From Nocardioides sp. Root240 (GTDB lineage: Bacteria > Actinomycetota > Actinomycetes > Propionibacteriales > Nocardioidaceae), in contig NZ_LMIT01000011.1 of assembly GCF_001428825.1 (NCBI RefSeq), forward strand, positions 161,588-225,587: DNA of 64,000 nt. The letters run 5' to 3'. The translations under genes were made by a program, and so were the position numbers. This document shows positions 55,010 through 64,000 of this stretch, piece after piece; positions within the stretch are counted from its first letter, which is position 1, and the number at the start of each line of letters is the position of its first letter. Below the pieces are notes generated by a model. That model had not been told where the DNA came from. It was given only the letters and a program-made list of their open reading frames with translations, and made no database searches.

Positions 55010-56290
55010 TCAGGACAGCGTGCGCATCTCCCCGAGCACCGCGGCACGGTCCTCGGGGAGCACGAAGCCGGCGGTGACGGCAGCGTCCGTCGCCGCCGTG
55101 TACGCCGCCGCGTACTCCTCCTGGCTCCCCCACCGGTCGTGCAGGACCTCCGGCGCGAGGGCCAGGGTCCGCCCGAACAGGCCGCAGATGACCGACCCTC
55201 CGGGGGCGTCGCCGGCGAGCACCTCGACCGGCGCGTCGACCACCGGCGTGCGGACGCCGCCCCGGACGTTGCCGACCTCGTCGCGCACGAAGGCGCCGTC
55301 GCGCACCTCCAGCGGGGGCGCGGCCGGCGCGGCCGGACCACCCTGCGCCCAGGCGACGAGGTGGCGCAGGGCCGCGCGGGCGACGTAGACCTGCTGACCG
55401 CGGTTCACAGGGTCAGGGCAGCCGAGGAAGGCCTCGAAGTCGCCGATCTGGAACAGGTCCGCATGCGCCGCGCCGGCGACCTCCCAGACCCGCAGGAGCG
55501 GGCCGTCGGGCTGGCGCGCGGGCAGGTAGTTCATCCGCCCGAGCAGGTCGCCCTCGGTCTGCAGCACCAGCACCGGCACGTCGAGGTCGTCGCGGATCGG
55601 CGTCGGGACGCCGGTCGCGCGCGCCGCCAGCAGGTCGATCCCGCAGCCGTCCTCCCCTGCTGGCGCGGCCACCTCGCCACGGCTGTGGATCAGGTAGCCG
55701 GCGAAGAACCGGTCGTCGAGGTGGACCTGGTTGACGTGCGTCGTCAGCAGGTACGCCGACTGCGACTCCCCGATCGCGAGGACGGTCCCGGCGCCGACCT
55801 CCGCGGCGACGGCACGGGCGACCTCGGTGAAGATCGCGTGGGCGTGCCTGTCGCCGGGGTGGTGCAGGCCGCCGTACCGGACCGGGTCGACGGCCTTGAG
55901 GCCCTGCAGGCCCGCGCCCTCGACGGCGACCACCGCGGAGCCGGACTCGACGCCGTTGTACTGCGCGGACACCCCGGCCCAGGCGTGGCCCTGCCGGACC
56001 AGCTCGTCGGCGAGGTAGGTCCAGTCGGGCGCGGCGTCGGCCCCCGAGCTCACGTTGAGCCACTCCACGACGAGCACCCCGCTCGCCGGCGCCGACTCCG
56101 GTCGGCGGAGCAGGACGCGGGTGGTGAAGGCGGTGCCGCCGCGTCCGCCGGGCCGGTCGAGGGGCGCGGAGCCCGCGGCGGCGTACTCGACCTCGGACCA
56201 GCCGGCCGCGGCCAGGTCCGGACCGGGGCGGGCCGAGGTCAGCGCGATGCCGTTGCCGCCGGTGAGCGGCGTGAGGGTGACAGGGGGCAC
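55010..56290 (-). CDS. alpha/beta-hydrolase domain-containing protein
   Basis: A 426-residue predicted hydrolase of the group found with large alpha/beta folds and no signal peptide. It has VVEWLNVSSGADAAPDWTYL, the nucleophile elbow GESQSAY, and HSRG followed by acidic residues; PVLVLQTEGDLLG and AGAAHADLF supply a possible Asp and His. The start is GTG 56290, chosen because the conserved region follows soon after. Substrate unknown. Confidence 0.75.
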   Translation of the reverse strand: MPPVTLTPLTGGNGIALTSARPGPDLAAAGWSEVEYAAAGSAPLDRPGGRGGTAFTTRVLLRRPESAPASGVLVVEWLNVSSGADAAPDWTYLADELVRQGHAWAGVSAQYNGVESGSAVVAVEGAGLQGLKAVDPVRYGGLHHPGDRHAHAIFTEVARAVAAEVGAGTVLAIGESQSAYLLTTHVNQVHLDDRFFAGYLIHSRGEVAAPAGEDGCGIDLLAARATGVPTPIRDDLDVPVLVLQTEGDLLGRMNYLPARQPDGPLLRVWEVAGAAHADLFQIGDFEAFLGCPDPVNRGQQVYVARAALRHLVAWAQGGPAAPAAPPLEVRDGAFVRDEVGNVRGGVRTPVVDAPVEVLAGDAPGGSVICGLFGRTLALAPEVLHDRWGSQEEYAAAYTAATDAAVTAGFVLPEDRAAVLGEMRTLS

Positions 56291-56483
56291 GGGCCGATCA
56301 TCCTCCCTCCGCCGGCGACCGGCGTGGCGAGCGTCGTCAGGTGGGTGCGATGGCAAGGCGCGGGCGCGACGGCGGTCTGGCTGACCGTCGAGCGCTCGCA
56401 ACGCAGCCAGCGTGCCCGCATGGCGGCGCTCGGTAGCCGTGCGCTGGCGGAGGGGGGATGCAGCCGCGTGAGACCCTGCGCGG

Positions 56484-57809
56484 GTGCTGCCCCGGTTCGA
56501 GATCGTCGCGCGCCACCGTCCCGTCGCGCTCGTCGGGCAGCGCGACGCCTTCCCGCTGATCGCGCCCTTCGCAGCGGTCGAGGCCGACCTGACCTCGCCG
56601 GACGACCCGGCCGAGCTGGCGCTCGAGGCTGCCGACGGTTCCCGGCTCGCCGCGCGCCTCGGCGGCGGCCGGGCGTCGCTCTCCGTGGTCGCGGCCGGGC
56701 GCGAGCACGTCGTGCGCAGCCGGCGCCACGGGCGGGTGCGCGACGCGAACCGGCTGGGCCTGACCCTGACCGGACGCCACCTCGCCGTCCTGACGTACGC
56801 CGACGACGCGTGGACCCTCCGCGGCCGGGTCGACCTCGCCGACCTCCCGGGCACGCCGGACCCGACCGACACGGCCTGGCTCGCCTCGGTGCGCCCGGAC
56901 GCGACCGGAGCGGTGGCCGGCGTCATCGCCGGTGGCTTCGGGCAGCTCGGCCTGCGCGACGTCCGGGTCGTGTCGCACGCTGACGGGTCGCCGTACCGCG
57001 AGGGCGACGAGGTGCTGCTGACGGCCACCAGCGCCGGGCCGGGCTTCTTCGACACCGCGCACACGTCGGTGTGGGCACTGGGCGCCGACAACGCCGTGAC
57101 CCACCGCGCCGACCTCTTCTTCGCGCGGCCGGACCGCCCCGGCGTCCACGGTGACCACGCCACGCACCTGCTGCGCGACGGCGGGCGCTGGCTGGTCGCG
57201 ACCAGCACCTGGTCGGACTTCCCCGCCGACAGGTCGAAGCGGGCGGGGTCGCGGGTCTCGATCACGCTCGCGGAGTCGGACGCCGACCTGACGCGCGGGC
57301 GGCACCTGCTGCCGACCCGCGCCCTGGAGCTCCCGACCGACGGCCCGAGCGTCGGCGTGTGGGACCCGCACCTGGCGCGCGAGGACGACGGCTCGTGGCT
57401 GGTCGGCTACGTCAGCGCACGGAGGTTCTTCGACTTCCACCCGGTGCTGGCGACAGGTCCCACGCTCGACGCGCTCACGCTGCGCGCGGCAGCCGGCGAC
57501 CGTACGGCGACCGAGGGCACCACGCTGGCCCGGCTGGGCGGCACGTGGCGGGTGCTCGCCAGCGACGGGCGGGACAACCCGAAGGCGGTGGCGGCGCGCT
57601 TCCCGGTGCTCGACCTCGACCTGCGCGATCTCGGCACCGTGGACGCGCCGTACCCGACCAACATCCCCTGGCCGACGCTCGTCGCGCCGGACCCGGCCGT
57701 CGCCGGCGACCGGTGGCGGCTGGTCACCTTCAACGGGAGGCCGTCAGGCGGCGCGCTGGCAGGCTACGGGACCCACGGGGACCTGGTGGTCCTGCAGGAG
57801 ACCCGCTGA
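56484..57809 (+). CDS. predicted beta-propeller protein, glycoside-hydrolase-43-like
   Basis: A 441-residue protein built of repeated beta-strand blades with RWLVATSTWSDF, VWDPHLAREDDGSWLVGYVS and DPAVAGDRWRLVTFNG. The pattern resembles five-bladed propellers of the GH43/arabinanase type, but the catalytic acids cannot be assigned. No signal peptide. GTG 56484 is the start; an upstream gap of 193 nt holds only promoters. Function not established. Confidence 0.55.
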   Translation: MLPRFEIVARHRPVALVGQRDAFPLIAPFAAVEADLTSPDDPAELALEAADGSRLAARLGGGRASLSVVAAGREHVVRSRRHGRVRDANRLGLTLTGRHLAVLTYADDAWTLRGRVDLADLPGTPDPTDTAWLASVRPDATGAVAGVIAGGFGQLGLRDVRVVSHADGSPYREGDEVLLTATSAGPGFFDTAHTSVWALGADNAVTHRADLFFARPDRPGVHGDHATHLLRDGGRWLVATSTWSDFPADRSKRAGSRVSITLAESDADLTRGRHLLPTRALELPTDGPSVGVWDPHLAREDDGSWLVGYVSARRFFDFHPVLATGPTLDALTLRAAAGDRTATEGTTLARLGGTWRVLASDGRDNPKAVAARFPVLDLDLRDLGTVDAPYPTNIPWPTLVAPDPAVAGDRWRLVTFNGRPSGGALAGYGTHGDLVVLQETR

Positions 57810-57835
57810 GGTTCAGCGGCGAGGGAGGAAGGACG

Positions 57836-58021
57836 TCAGTCGCGCTGGGGGTCGACGTAGTCGGACCACTTGTCCAGCACTTCGGGGTCGACGTCGTCCT
57901 CCCGCTTGCCCGGGTCGCCATGGAGCTCACGCGCGAGTGCGCCGAGGTCCGTGTCGTGGTTCCGGTACTTCAGGTCGCGAGCGACCTTCGTCTGCTTGGC
58001 TTTCGCACGGCCGCGGCCCAT
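57836..58021 (-). CDS. DUF3073 protein
   Basis: A 61-residue basic-then-acidic protein, MGRGRAKAKQTKVARDLKYR, then TDLGALARELHG and VDPEVLDKWSDYVDP. This is the actinobacterial DUF3073 family, which typically lies near purine genes (purM here). Function unknown. Confidence 0.88.
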   Translation of the reverse strand: MGRGRAKAKQTKVARDLKYRNHDTDLGALARELHGDPGKREDDVDPEVLDKWSDYVDPQRD

Positions 58022-58176
58022 AGGGTCCAGCCCCCTCGCACACTTGGCCGGGAACCCTCCGGGCCCCGGACTGCTGAATCAGAGTCTCGTGGGCACAACG
58101 GTACATGGCCGATGGCTGTTCCCGCACGTCAGGGCGCAGGTTCGGACGCGCCGTGCGGTGAACGTCACCAGCCGGG

Positions 58177-59238
58177 TCACCAACCGGGGTGCTGACCGAC
58201 CAGCTCGACGGTGCCGCGCTGCTCCGGGTCGACCGTGACCTCGCCCGCGACCCAGCTGTCCACGCCGAAGTCCGCAAGGCGCGCGACGGCCGCGTCCGCG
58301 GCCTCGGGAGCGACCAGCGCGACCATGCCGACGCCGCAGTTCAAGGTGGCCTCGAGGTCGGCCTGGGCGACCTCGCCGAGCTGGCGGACCACGTCGAAGA
58401 CGGGCGCCGGGGTCCACGTGCCGCGGTCGAGCGTGGCCTTCAGCTCGGGCGGCATCACCCGGGCGAGGTTGTTGGCGAGGCCCCCACCGGTGATGTGGGC
58501 CATCGCGTGGGTCTCGGTCTCGCGAGCGATCGCGAGGCACGGCTTGGTGTAGAGCCGGGTCGGGACGAGGAGCTCCTCGCCGAGCGTGCGGCCGAACTCC
58601 TCGACGTGGCGGTCGACGGTCCAACCGGCCTGCGTGAAGAACACGTGGCGGGCCAGGGAGTAGCCGTTGGAGTGCAGGCCGCTGGCAGCCATCGCGATGA
58701 CGACGTCGCCCGGGCGGACCCTGCCGGGGCCGAGCAGCGCGTCGGCCTCGACGACACCGGTCGTGGCGCCGGCGACGTCGTACTCGTCGGGGGCGAGCAG
58801 GCCCGGGTGCTCCGCGGTCTCGCCGCCGACCAGCGCGCAGCCGGCCTCGACGCACGCCTCGGCGATGCCCTTGACGATGGCGGCGATCCGCTCGGGGACG
58901 ACCTTGCCGGTGGCGATGTAGTCGGTGACGAACAGCGGCTCGGCGCCACAGACGACCAGGTCGTCGACGACCATGCCGATCAGGTCGAAGCCGATCGTGT
59001 CGTGCTTGTCCATCATCTGCGCGACGGCGACCTTGGTGCCGACGCCGTCGGTGGAGGTCGCGAGCAGCGGACGCTTGTAGGACAGCAGCGCGGAGGCGTC
59101 GAAGAGGCCGGCGAAGCCGCCGAGGCCACCGAGCATCTCGGGACGGCGGGCCTTCTCGACCCACTCCTTCATCAGGTCGACGGCACGGTCCGCGGCCTCG
59201 ATGTCGACGCCGGCACGGGCATAGGCGTTGTCAGCCAC
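58177..59238 (-). CDS. purM: PurM, phosphoribosylformylglycinamidine cyclo-ligase
   Basis: A 353-residue AIR synthetase, the fifth step of purine synthesis. It has LLATSTDGVGTKVAVAQMMD, GFDLIGMVVDDLVVCGAEP, GGETAEHPG and HITGGGLANNLAR, all typical. GTG 59238 has AAGGAG upstream. It follows purF in the same direction after 70 nt that hold a REP-like repeat. Confidence 0.96.
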   Translation of the reverse strand: MADNAYARAGVDIEAADRAVDLMKEWVEKARRPEMLGGLGGFAGLFDASALLSYKRPLLATSTDGVGTKVAVAQMMDKHDTIGFDLIGMVVDDLVVCGAEPLFVTDYIATGKVVPERIAAIVKGIAEACVEAGCALVGGETAEHPGLLAPDEYDVAGATTGVVEADALLGPGRVRPGDVVIAMAASGLHSNGYSLARHVFFTQAGWTVDRHVEEFGRTLGEELLVPTRLYTKPCLAIARETETHAMAHITGGGLANNLARVMPPELKATLDRGTWTPAPVFDVVRQLGEVAQADLEATLNCGVGMVALVAPEAADAAVARLADFGVDSWVAGEVTVDPEQRGTVELVGQHPGW

Positions 59239-59259
59239 GGTTCTCCTTCAGGGGCCGGA

Positions 59260-59304
59260 GGTCTCGAGGCTCGTCGCTAGCGCTCCTCGCACCTCAACCA
59301 CCGG
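59260..59304. repeat. REP-like repeat between purF and purM
   Basis: The unit GGTCTCGAGG...ACCTCAACCACCGG has the same kind of ends as the repeats at 17313-17417 (GGTCTCGATACG...CTCGACC). It contains GCTAGC and a GAGG/CCTC inverted match. This looks like a dispersed intergenic repeat of this genus; only the window copies were compared. Confidence 0.5.
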
Positions 59305-59308
59305 ATTG

Positions 59309-60769
59309 CTACGGGTTGTTGAAAACGGGGAGCGCCTCGCCGTGCGTGCTCGGCTTGAGCGTCGCCTCCAGCAGGTGCTTGCCGAGCAGGCTCTCGTCGG
59401 GCAGCTCGATCGGGTACTCGCCGGTGAAGCACGCGGTGCACAGCGAGGTCTGCGGCTGGCCGGTCGCCTCGACCATGCCCTCGAGCGAGATGTAGCCGAG
59501 GCTGTCGGCGCCCACGCTGGCGGCGATCTCGTCGACGTCGAGGCCGTTGGCGATCAGCTCCGCGCGGGTGGCGAAGTCGATGCCGTAGAAGCAGGGCCAC
59601 TTCACCGGCGGGCTCGAGATCCGCACGTGGACCTCGGTCGCGCCCGCCTCGCGGAGCATCCGGACCTGGGCGCGCTGGGTGTTGCCACGCACGATCGAGT
59701 CGTCGACGACGACGATCCGCTTGCCGCGGATCATGTGCTCGAGCGCGTTGAGCTTGAGCCGGATGCCGAGCTGGCGCAGGGTCTGGCTGGGCTGGATGAA
59801 GGTGCGGCCGACGTAGGCGTTCTTGACGAAGCCCTGGCCGAAGGGGATGCCGCTCTCGAGGGCGTACCCGGACGCGGCCGGCGTACCGGACTCGGGGACC
59901 GGGATCACCAGGTCGGCCTCGACCGGGAACTCGCGGGCCAGCTGGCGGCCCATCTCGACCCGCGCCTCGTGGACGCTGCGGTTGGCGATGGTGGCGTCGG
60001 GACGGGCGAGGTAGACGTACTCGAACACGCAGCCCTTGCGGCGCGGCTCGGCGAACTTGTGGGAGCGCAGGCCGTCCTCGTCGATGACGATGAGCTCCCC
60101 CGGCTCGACCTCGCGGACCACGCTGGCGCCGGTGGTGGCGAGCGCGGCGTCCTCGCTCGCGACGACCCAGCCACGGTCGAGGCGGCCCAGCATCAGCGGC
60201 CGGATGCCCTCGGGGTCCCGGGCGGCGTACAGGGTGTTCTCGTTCATGAAGACGAACGAGAAGGCGCCCTGGACCTGCGGCAGCAGCTCGAGCGCACGGG
60301 CCTCGAGCGACTGGTCGGGGTGGTGCGCGAGGAGCGCGGTGACCAGGCTGGTGTCGTTGGTCGAGCTCTCGAGGTCGCGGGCGTGGATGTCGAGCTCGCC
60401 GTCGTCGCTCGGCAGCTGCTTGACCATCTCGGCCAGCGCCGCGGTGTTGATCAGGTTGCCGTTGTGACCCAGCGCGATGGAGCCGTCCGCGGTGGGCCGG
60501 AAGGTCGGCTGCGCGTTCTGCCACGTGCTCGCGCCCGTGGTGGAGTAGCGGCAGTGGCCGACCGCGAGGTGGCCGCGGAACGACTCGAGGGTGTTCTCGT
60601 CGAAGACCTGGGAGACGAGTCCCATGTCCTTGTAGACGAGGATCTGACGGCCGTTGCTGACCGAGATGCCCGCCGACTCCTGCCCGCGGTGCTGCAGCGA
60701 GTAGAGGCCGAAGTAGGTCAGCTTGGCGACGTCCTCACCCGGGGCCCATACGCCGAAGACTCCGCACAC
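59309..60769 (-). CDS. purF: PurF, amidophosphoribosyltransferase
   Basis: A 486-residue enzyme of the first committed purine step. Cys2 (start MCGVFGVWAPG) becomes the N-terminal nucleophile of the glutaminase domain after Met removal. LQHRGQESAGI and HNGNLIN are glutaminase motifs, and VVVDDSIVRGNT is the PRPP loop. Cysteines in GKVWP-type positions needed for the Fe-S form of Gram-positive enzymes appear as FYGIDF and LCTACFTGEYP. The start is GTG 60769. Confidence 0.96.
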   Translation of the reverse strand: MCGVFGVWAPGEDVAKLTYFGLYSLQHRGQESAGISVSNGRQILVYKDMGLVSQVFDENTLESFRGHLAVGHCRYSTTGASTWQNAQPTFRPTADGSIALGHNGNLINTAALAEMVKQLPSDDGELDIHARDLESSTNDTSLVTALLAHHPDQSLEARALELLPQVQGAFSFVFMNENTLYAARDPEGIRPLMLGRLDRGWVVASEDAALATTGASVVREVEPGELIVIDEDGLRSHKFAEPRRKGCVFEYVYLARPDATIANRSVHEARVEMGRQLAREFPVEADLVIPVPESGTPAASGYALESGIPFGQGFVKNAYVGRTFIQPSQTLRQLGIRLKLNALEHMIRGKRIVVVDDSIVRGNTQRAQVRMLREAGATEVHVRISSPPVKWPCFYGIDFATRAELIANGLDVDEIAASVGADSLGYISLEGMVEATGQPQTSLCTACFTGEYPIELPDESLLGKHLLEATLKPSTHGEALPVFNNP

Positions 60770-60803
60770 GACTTGCAGCCTACCGGGGGTCGGGCCGCAT
60801 CCC

Positions 60804-62216
60804 TCAGTCGGCGAGGCTGCGGCGAGACGTGCGCTCCGCCACGGCCGTTGCGACCTGCGCCGCCTGGGCGCGGATCTCGGGGATGGCGGTCGACTCCCAC
60901 AAGGTGCCCTTGCGCGGCGGACCGACGAGGTGGAGGTCCGGGACGGGGCTGCCGGCGGCGTCGACCAACCGGCCGTCGGGCGTGGTGTCGAGGCCGAGCG
61001 CGAGGGGGTCGGGGCGGACCGTGCCCCGCGCGAGGAGGGCCTGGATCAGCGGGTCCTCGCTGCGTCGTACGTCGGACAGGGGGCCGGTGCAGTTGACCAC
61101 CGCGTCCACGTCGTACGACGCCGGGTCGGTGGTCGTGCGCACCCGACATCGCTCGCCGAGGTCGGTCACCGACGCCAGGGCACCGCTGCGGACGTGGAGG
61201 CGGCCCTCGTAGCGGTAGCGCTGCAGCCGCAGCGCGACGTCGGGCGCCATCCGGTGCCGGCGGATCTCCCAGTCGCGGGCGTGGACCTCGAGGAAGCGGA
61301 CCCGCTCGTCGTGCGGCAGGCGACGCCACAGCTCCTGCGTGGCCGGGCGGAGGCCGTCGACGACCGCGCGCCAGCCGACACCGCGCTCGGCGGCGGCCTT
61401 GCACTCCTCGGTCACGACCTCGGCGATCTCGTCGGCCGTGACCGGCCCGTCGCCGCCGGGCACGCGGGTGACCCAGGCGGTGTGGGCCTGGCCGACGTGC
61501 GGCTTCGGGAGCAGGCCGTTGCGGCTGAGCATGGTGACCTGACGCTCGGGACCGTCCTCGAGCAGCGTGATGACGGTGTCGACCGCGGTGAGGCCGGTGC
61601 CGACGACGATGACCGAGGCGTCGGCGGGCAGGGCACGCAGGCGGGCGAGCTGCCACGGGTTGGCGACGTGCCAGGGCGCCTCGGCCAGCGGCTCCTGGCC
61701 GGGTCCGGCGACGAGGGGTCGGGGCGGCTGGTTGCCGTGGGCGAGGACGACGGCGCAGGCCCGGCTGCGCGAGCGCTCGGTGACGATGTCGAAGCCATCG
61801 CCGTTCGGGACCACGTCGAGGACCCGGCCGGCGCGCACCCGCAGCCGGTCGTCGGCGACGTCGGCCAGCCGGTCCTGCAGGTAGATCGCGTAGTCGGCGC
61901 GGGGCAGGAAGCCCTGCGGGTCGCTGCTGCGACCGGTGCGCAGCGCCCAGTCGAGGAGGTCCGACGGCGAGTCGGGGAACGCGCTCATGTGCCGCGCGCG
62001 GACGTTGAGCAGGTGCCGCTGGTCGTTGGTGCCGTAGGCGATGCCGCGGCCGACGATGCCACTCGCCTCGTGGATGACCACCTCGAGGTCCGGGTCGTCG
62101 GAACGCACCAGCAGGTTGATGGCCGTGAGCACGCCGCTGGCGCCACCGCCGATCACCGCGACGCGGTTGCGCTCGCCGACCTGTTCGCGACCCGCTCGGT
62201 CCTCCGTCACCGTCAT
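60804..62216 (-). CDS. FAD/NAD(P)-binding oxidoreductase (NAD_binding_9 type)
   Basis: A 470-residue flavoprotein-like enzyme. Residues about 18-32 (VAVIGGGASGVLTAI) form the FAD loop, GRGIAYGTNDQRHLLNVRA is the family's typical following stretch, and VIVVGTGLTAVDTV near 205 is the second nucleotide loop. Near the end HLVGPPRKGTLWESTAIPEI resembles conserved tails of the group. Related proteins are often called hydroxyacylglutathione or thiol-disulfide-related without proof; the substrate is unknown. Confidence 0.8.
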   Translation of the reverse strand: MTVTEDRAGREQVGERNRVAVIGGGASGVLTAINLLVRSDDPDLEVVIHEASGIVGRGIAYGTNDQRHLLNVRARHMSAFPDSPSDLLDWALRTGRSSDPQGFLPRADYAIYLQDRLADVADDRLRVRAGRVLDVVPNGDGFDIVTERSRSRACAVVLAHGNQPPRPLVAGPGQEPLAEAPWHVANPWQLARLRALPADASVIVVGTGLTAVDTVITLLEDGPERQVTMLSRNGLLPKPHVGQAHTAWVTRVPGGDGPVTADEIAEVVTEECKAAAERGVGWRAVVDGLRPATQELWRRLPHDERVRFLEVHARDWEIRRHRMAPDVALRLQRYRYEGRLHVRSGALASVTDLGERCRVRTTTDPASYDVDAVVNCTGPLSDVRRSEDPLIQALLARGTVRPDPLALGLDTTPDGRLVDAAGSPVPDLHLVGPPRKGTLWESTAIPEIRAQAAQVATAVAERTSRRSLAD

Positions 62217-62255
62217 GCGAGTGAGTCTAGCGAATCACTCCACTTTGGGCGCCTT

Positions 62256-62288
62256 CCTCGGCACCGCCGGTGATCGGCGGTGCCGAGG
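62256..62288. terminator. terminator hairpin after the M20 peptidase gene
   Basis: A perfect 14-bp stem (62256-62269 with 62275-62288) and a 5-nt loop, 7 nt past the stop codon at 62295 on the minus strand. No U-run. Confidence 0.75.
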
Positions 62289-62294
62289 GGTGTG

Positions 62295-63656
62295 TCAGGC
62301 GCCCGGCGTCCCGAGGTTGCGCAGCAGCAGCGCCTCGGCGAGCAGGACCTTCTCGAACTCGGCGAGGTGCAGCCCCTCGTTGGGACCGTGCGCGCGGGTG
62401 TCGGGGTCCTCGACGCCGGTGACCAGGACCGAGGCGCCGGGGAAGCTCTCGAGGAACTCCGCGATGAACGGGATCGAGCCGCCGACGCCCATGTCGACCG
62501 GCGGGGTGCCGTCCCAGGCCTCGGTGAACGCGGACCGCGCGGCGTCGTAGGCCGGGCCGGTGGCGTCGATCGCGATCGGCTCGCCGGTGTCGACGACCTT
62601 GGTGGAGAGCTGGGCACCCCACGGCACGTTCTTCTCCAGGTGCGCCTGGAGGCGGGCGACGGCGTTCTCGCCCGTGTCGCCGGGGGCGATCCGGACGGTC
62701 ACGCGGGCGCGGGCGACGGGCGACAGCGTGTTGGACGCGCCGTCGACCTTGGGCGCGTCGAAGCCGGTCACCGTGACGGCCGGCTTGGTCCAGAGCCGCT
62801 CGACCGACGTACCGGTGCCGACCCACTCGAGGCCGGGGACCGCGCCGGACTCGGCGCGCAGCCGCTCCTCGGGGTACTCCACGTCGGCGGCCGGACCGCT
62901 GACGAGGCCCTCGATGGCAGAGCCGCCGTCGGCGTCCCACAGCGTGTCGAGCAGGCGGATGAGCGCCATGATCGCGTCGGGCTCGAGGCCGCCCCACATG
63001 CCGGAGTGGACGGCGTGGGTGAGGGTGCGGAGCTCGACGTCGACGCGGATCAGGCCGCGGAGGCTGGTGGTCAGGGCGGGGACGCCGATGTCCCAGTTGC
63101 CGGAGTCGGCGATCACGATGACGTCGGACCGCAGCCGGTCCTCGTACTTCTTGAGCAGCTGCGGGAGGGTCGCCGAGGCGACCTCCTCCTCCCCCTCGAT
63201 GAACAGGCGCACGGTCACGGGCAGCTCGTCGCCGAACGCACGGAGCGCGGCGAGGTGCGTGATGATGCCGGCCTTGTCGTCGGCGGCACCGCGGCCGTAG
63301 AGGCGGCCGTCGCGCTCGGTCGGCTCCCACGGCGGGCTGTCCCAGTCGGCGTGGTCGTTCTCGGGCTGGACGTCGTGGTGGGCGTAGAGGAGCACCGTGG
63401 GCGCGCCCTCGGGTCCCTTCTTCTCGCCGACGACGGCCGGCGGCGCGCCGTCGAAGGCGCGCACGATCTCGACGTCGACGCCCTCGGCGGCGAACAGCTC
63501 AGCGGTGGCGCGAGCGCTCTCCTCGACCTGGTCGAGGCGGGCGGGGTCGGCGCTCACGGACTGGATGCGGACAAGTGCCTCGAGGTCCGATCGGACACCC
63601 GGCAGGAGGCCGGCGAGACGCGTACGCAGGTCGGTGGTGGTGACAGGTCCGGTCAT
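62295..63656 (-). CDS. M20-family zinc dipeptidase
   Basis: A 453-residue metallopeptidase. YAHHDVQP supplies His-x-Asp, GRGAADDKAG the bridging Asp, and EGEEEVAS the general base Glu-Glu. SGMWGGLEPDAIMALIRLLD is the dimerisation region start, and THAVHSG is also conserved. This is the carnosinase-like/ArgE-DapE group of cytoplasmic dipeptidases. ATG 63656 gives the natural start; longer in-frame readings run into low-complexity sequence. Confidence 0.9.
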   Translation of the reverse strand: MTGPVTTTDLRTRLAGLLPGVRSDLEALVRIQSVSADPARLDQVEESARATAELFAAEGVDVEIVRAFDGAPPAVVGEKKGPEGAPTVLLYAHHDVQPENDHADWDSPPWEPTERDGRLYGRGAADDKAGIITHLAALRAFGDELPVTVRLFIEGEEEVASATLPQLLKKYEDRLRSDVIVIADSGNWDIGVPALTTSLRGLIRVDVELRTLTHAVHSGMWGGLEPDAIMALIRLLDTLWDADGGSAIEGLVSGPAADVEYPEERLRAESGAVPGLEWVGTGTSVERLWTKPAVTVTGFDAPKVDGASNTLSPVARARVTVRIAPGDTGENAVARLQAHLEKNVPWGAQLSTKVVDTGEPIAIDATGPAYDAARSAFTEAWDGTPPVDMGVGGSIPFIAEFLESFPGASVLVTGVEDPDTRAHGPNEGLHLAEFEKVLLAEALLLRNLGTPGA

Positions 63657-64000
63657 GGATCCGACCTTAGTGTCGGAGCCCCCATTTCCGGCTCTCGTGA
63701 CGCTTCCGTGGGTCGCGCTCCGGGATCGGCGGAGGGCTGCTGCGTCGGTCGGGGGTGGGGTTCGCAAACGGCAGCGACGGGGCGAGTCGGGTGGTGGGTC
63801 GGGTCCGGCGGCTGGGTTGCGGCCGGTCGGTGGTCGGCGGTGCGCGGTGACCCCCTCGAGTGGGCACGAACCGCAGAGATCCGGCCGTTTTTTCTGCGGT
63901 CTGTGACCAAACGACGGGGTCACCGACACGCAACAGACCCACACGCGCCGGGCGGCCGCGTCAGCGGCGGCGCGGACGAAGTCCGCGCCGACAACCGCGC
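63657..64000. other. right edge: upstream region of the M20 peptidase, no gene recognised
   Basis: 344 nt without a convincing gene. It has a short T-run near 63889 (GTTTTTTCTGCGG), unusual for this GC level, and a perfect 9-bp hairpin with GAA loop at 63969-63989. A minus-strand frame with TCA at 63961 could be the end of a gene lying beyond the edge, but too little is visible. Confidence 0.5.

Noticed and set aside
58130..58176. TCACC-rich repeats near the purM end as another PHO box
   Set aside because: The two TCACC words are 12 nt apart rather than 11 and overlap the coding end of purM; no phosphate gene follows.
63397..63906. A 169-residue plus-strand frame at the right end
   Set aside because: It overlaps the start of the M20 peptidase on the other strand and has Ser/Arg/Pro-rich shadow composition with no motif.

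Overview
The window looks like chromosome of a high-GC actinobacterium, most likely a Nocardioides-type member of the Nocardioidaceae. Supporting signs are the very high GC with G/C third positions, many GTG starts, a mycothiol synthase (mshD), an actinobacterial GlnR, an actinobacterial-type Zur, a DUF3073 protein and 11-nt-repeat PHO boxes like those of Streptomyces. I worked from reading alone; no database search was run.

Layout. 1-3.2 kb: end of a surface-polysaccharide cluster (glycosyltransferase tail, initiating sugar transferase, TylF-like methyltransferase, Wzy/O-antigen-ligase-like protein). 3.2-6.9 kb: MoaD-like protein, GlnR, an FMN/Fe-S glutamate-synthase-like protein and MshD. 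7-12 kb: a 1495-residue coiled-coil/PE-repeat membrane protein coupled to a shorter paralogue; a third paralogue lies at 42.2-43.3 kb. 12-23.4 kb: an esterase, then a phosphate cluster (ppk, DUF47-pit, pstSCAB, a PhoU-position winged-helix regulator, a MutT1-like enzyme) with PHO-box-like repeats before ppk, DUF47-pit and pstS. 24.5-28.1 kb: a csoR-copZ-(His-rich membrane-anchored protein)-copA copper operon. 28.2-28.7 kb: a small conserved protein and a cold-shock protein.

29.0-41.3 kb is an integrated element of about 12.3 kb bounded by a 49-bp direct repeat; the right copy is the 3' part of an intact tRNA-Lys and the left copy is the displaced fragment. It carries a tyrosine integrase, an AlpA/MerR-type DNA-binding protein, a replication-initiator-like protein, a terminase-small-subunit-like protein and a tail tape-measure protein. 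These sit in a 13-gene operon whose junctions overlap or are 2 nt apart, together with opposite-strand or end-located cargo genes. No large terminase, portal, capsid, tail tube, tail tip or lysis gene is recognisable, so it reads as a phage satellite or a compact, undecayed prophage derivative. It is the best candidate here for an undescribed system.

41.4-64 kb returns to chromosome: a MITE-like inverted repeat abutting zur, the third paralogue, an acetyltransferase, a thioesterase, type II NADH dehydrogenase, an anti-sigma-like ATPase gene behind a SigF/SigB-type promoter, paired crcB fluoride channels, tRNA-Asp/Glu/Phe, a large secreted protein, a divergent formylglycine-generating enzyme/sulfatase pair, hydrolases, DUF3073, purM, purF, an FAD-binding oxidoreductase and an M20 peptidase. 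Two related long palindromic elements, each starting just after a stop codon between convergent genes, and further REP-like repeats mark intergenic spaces.
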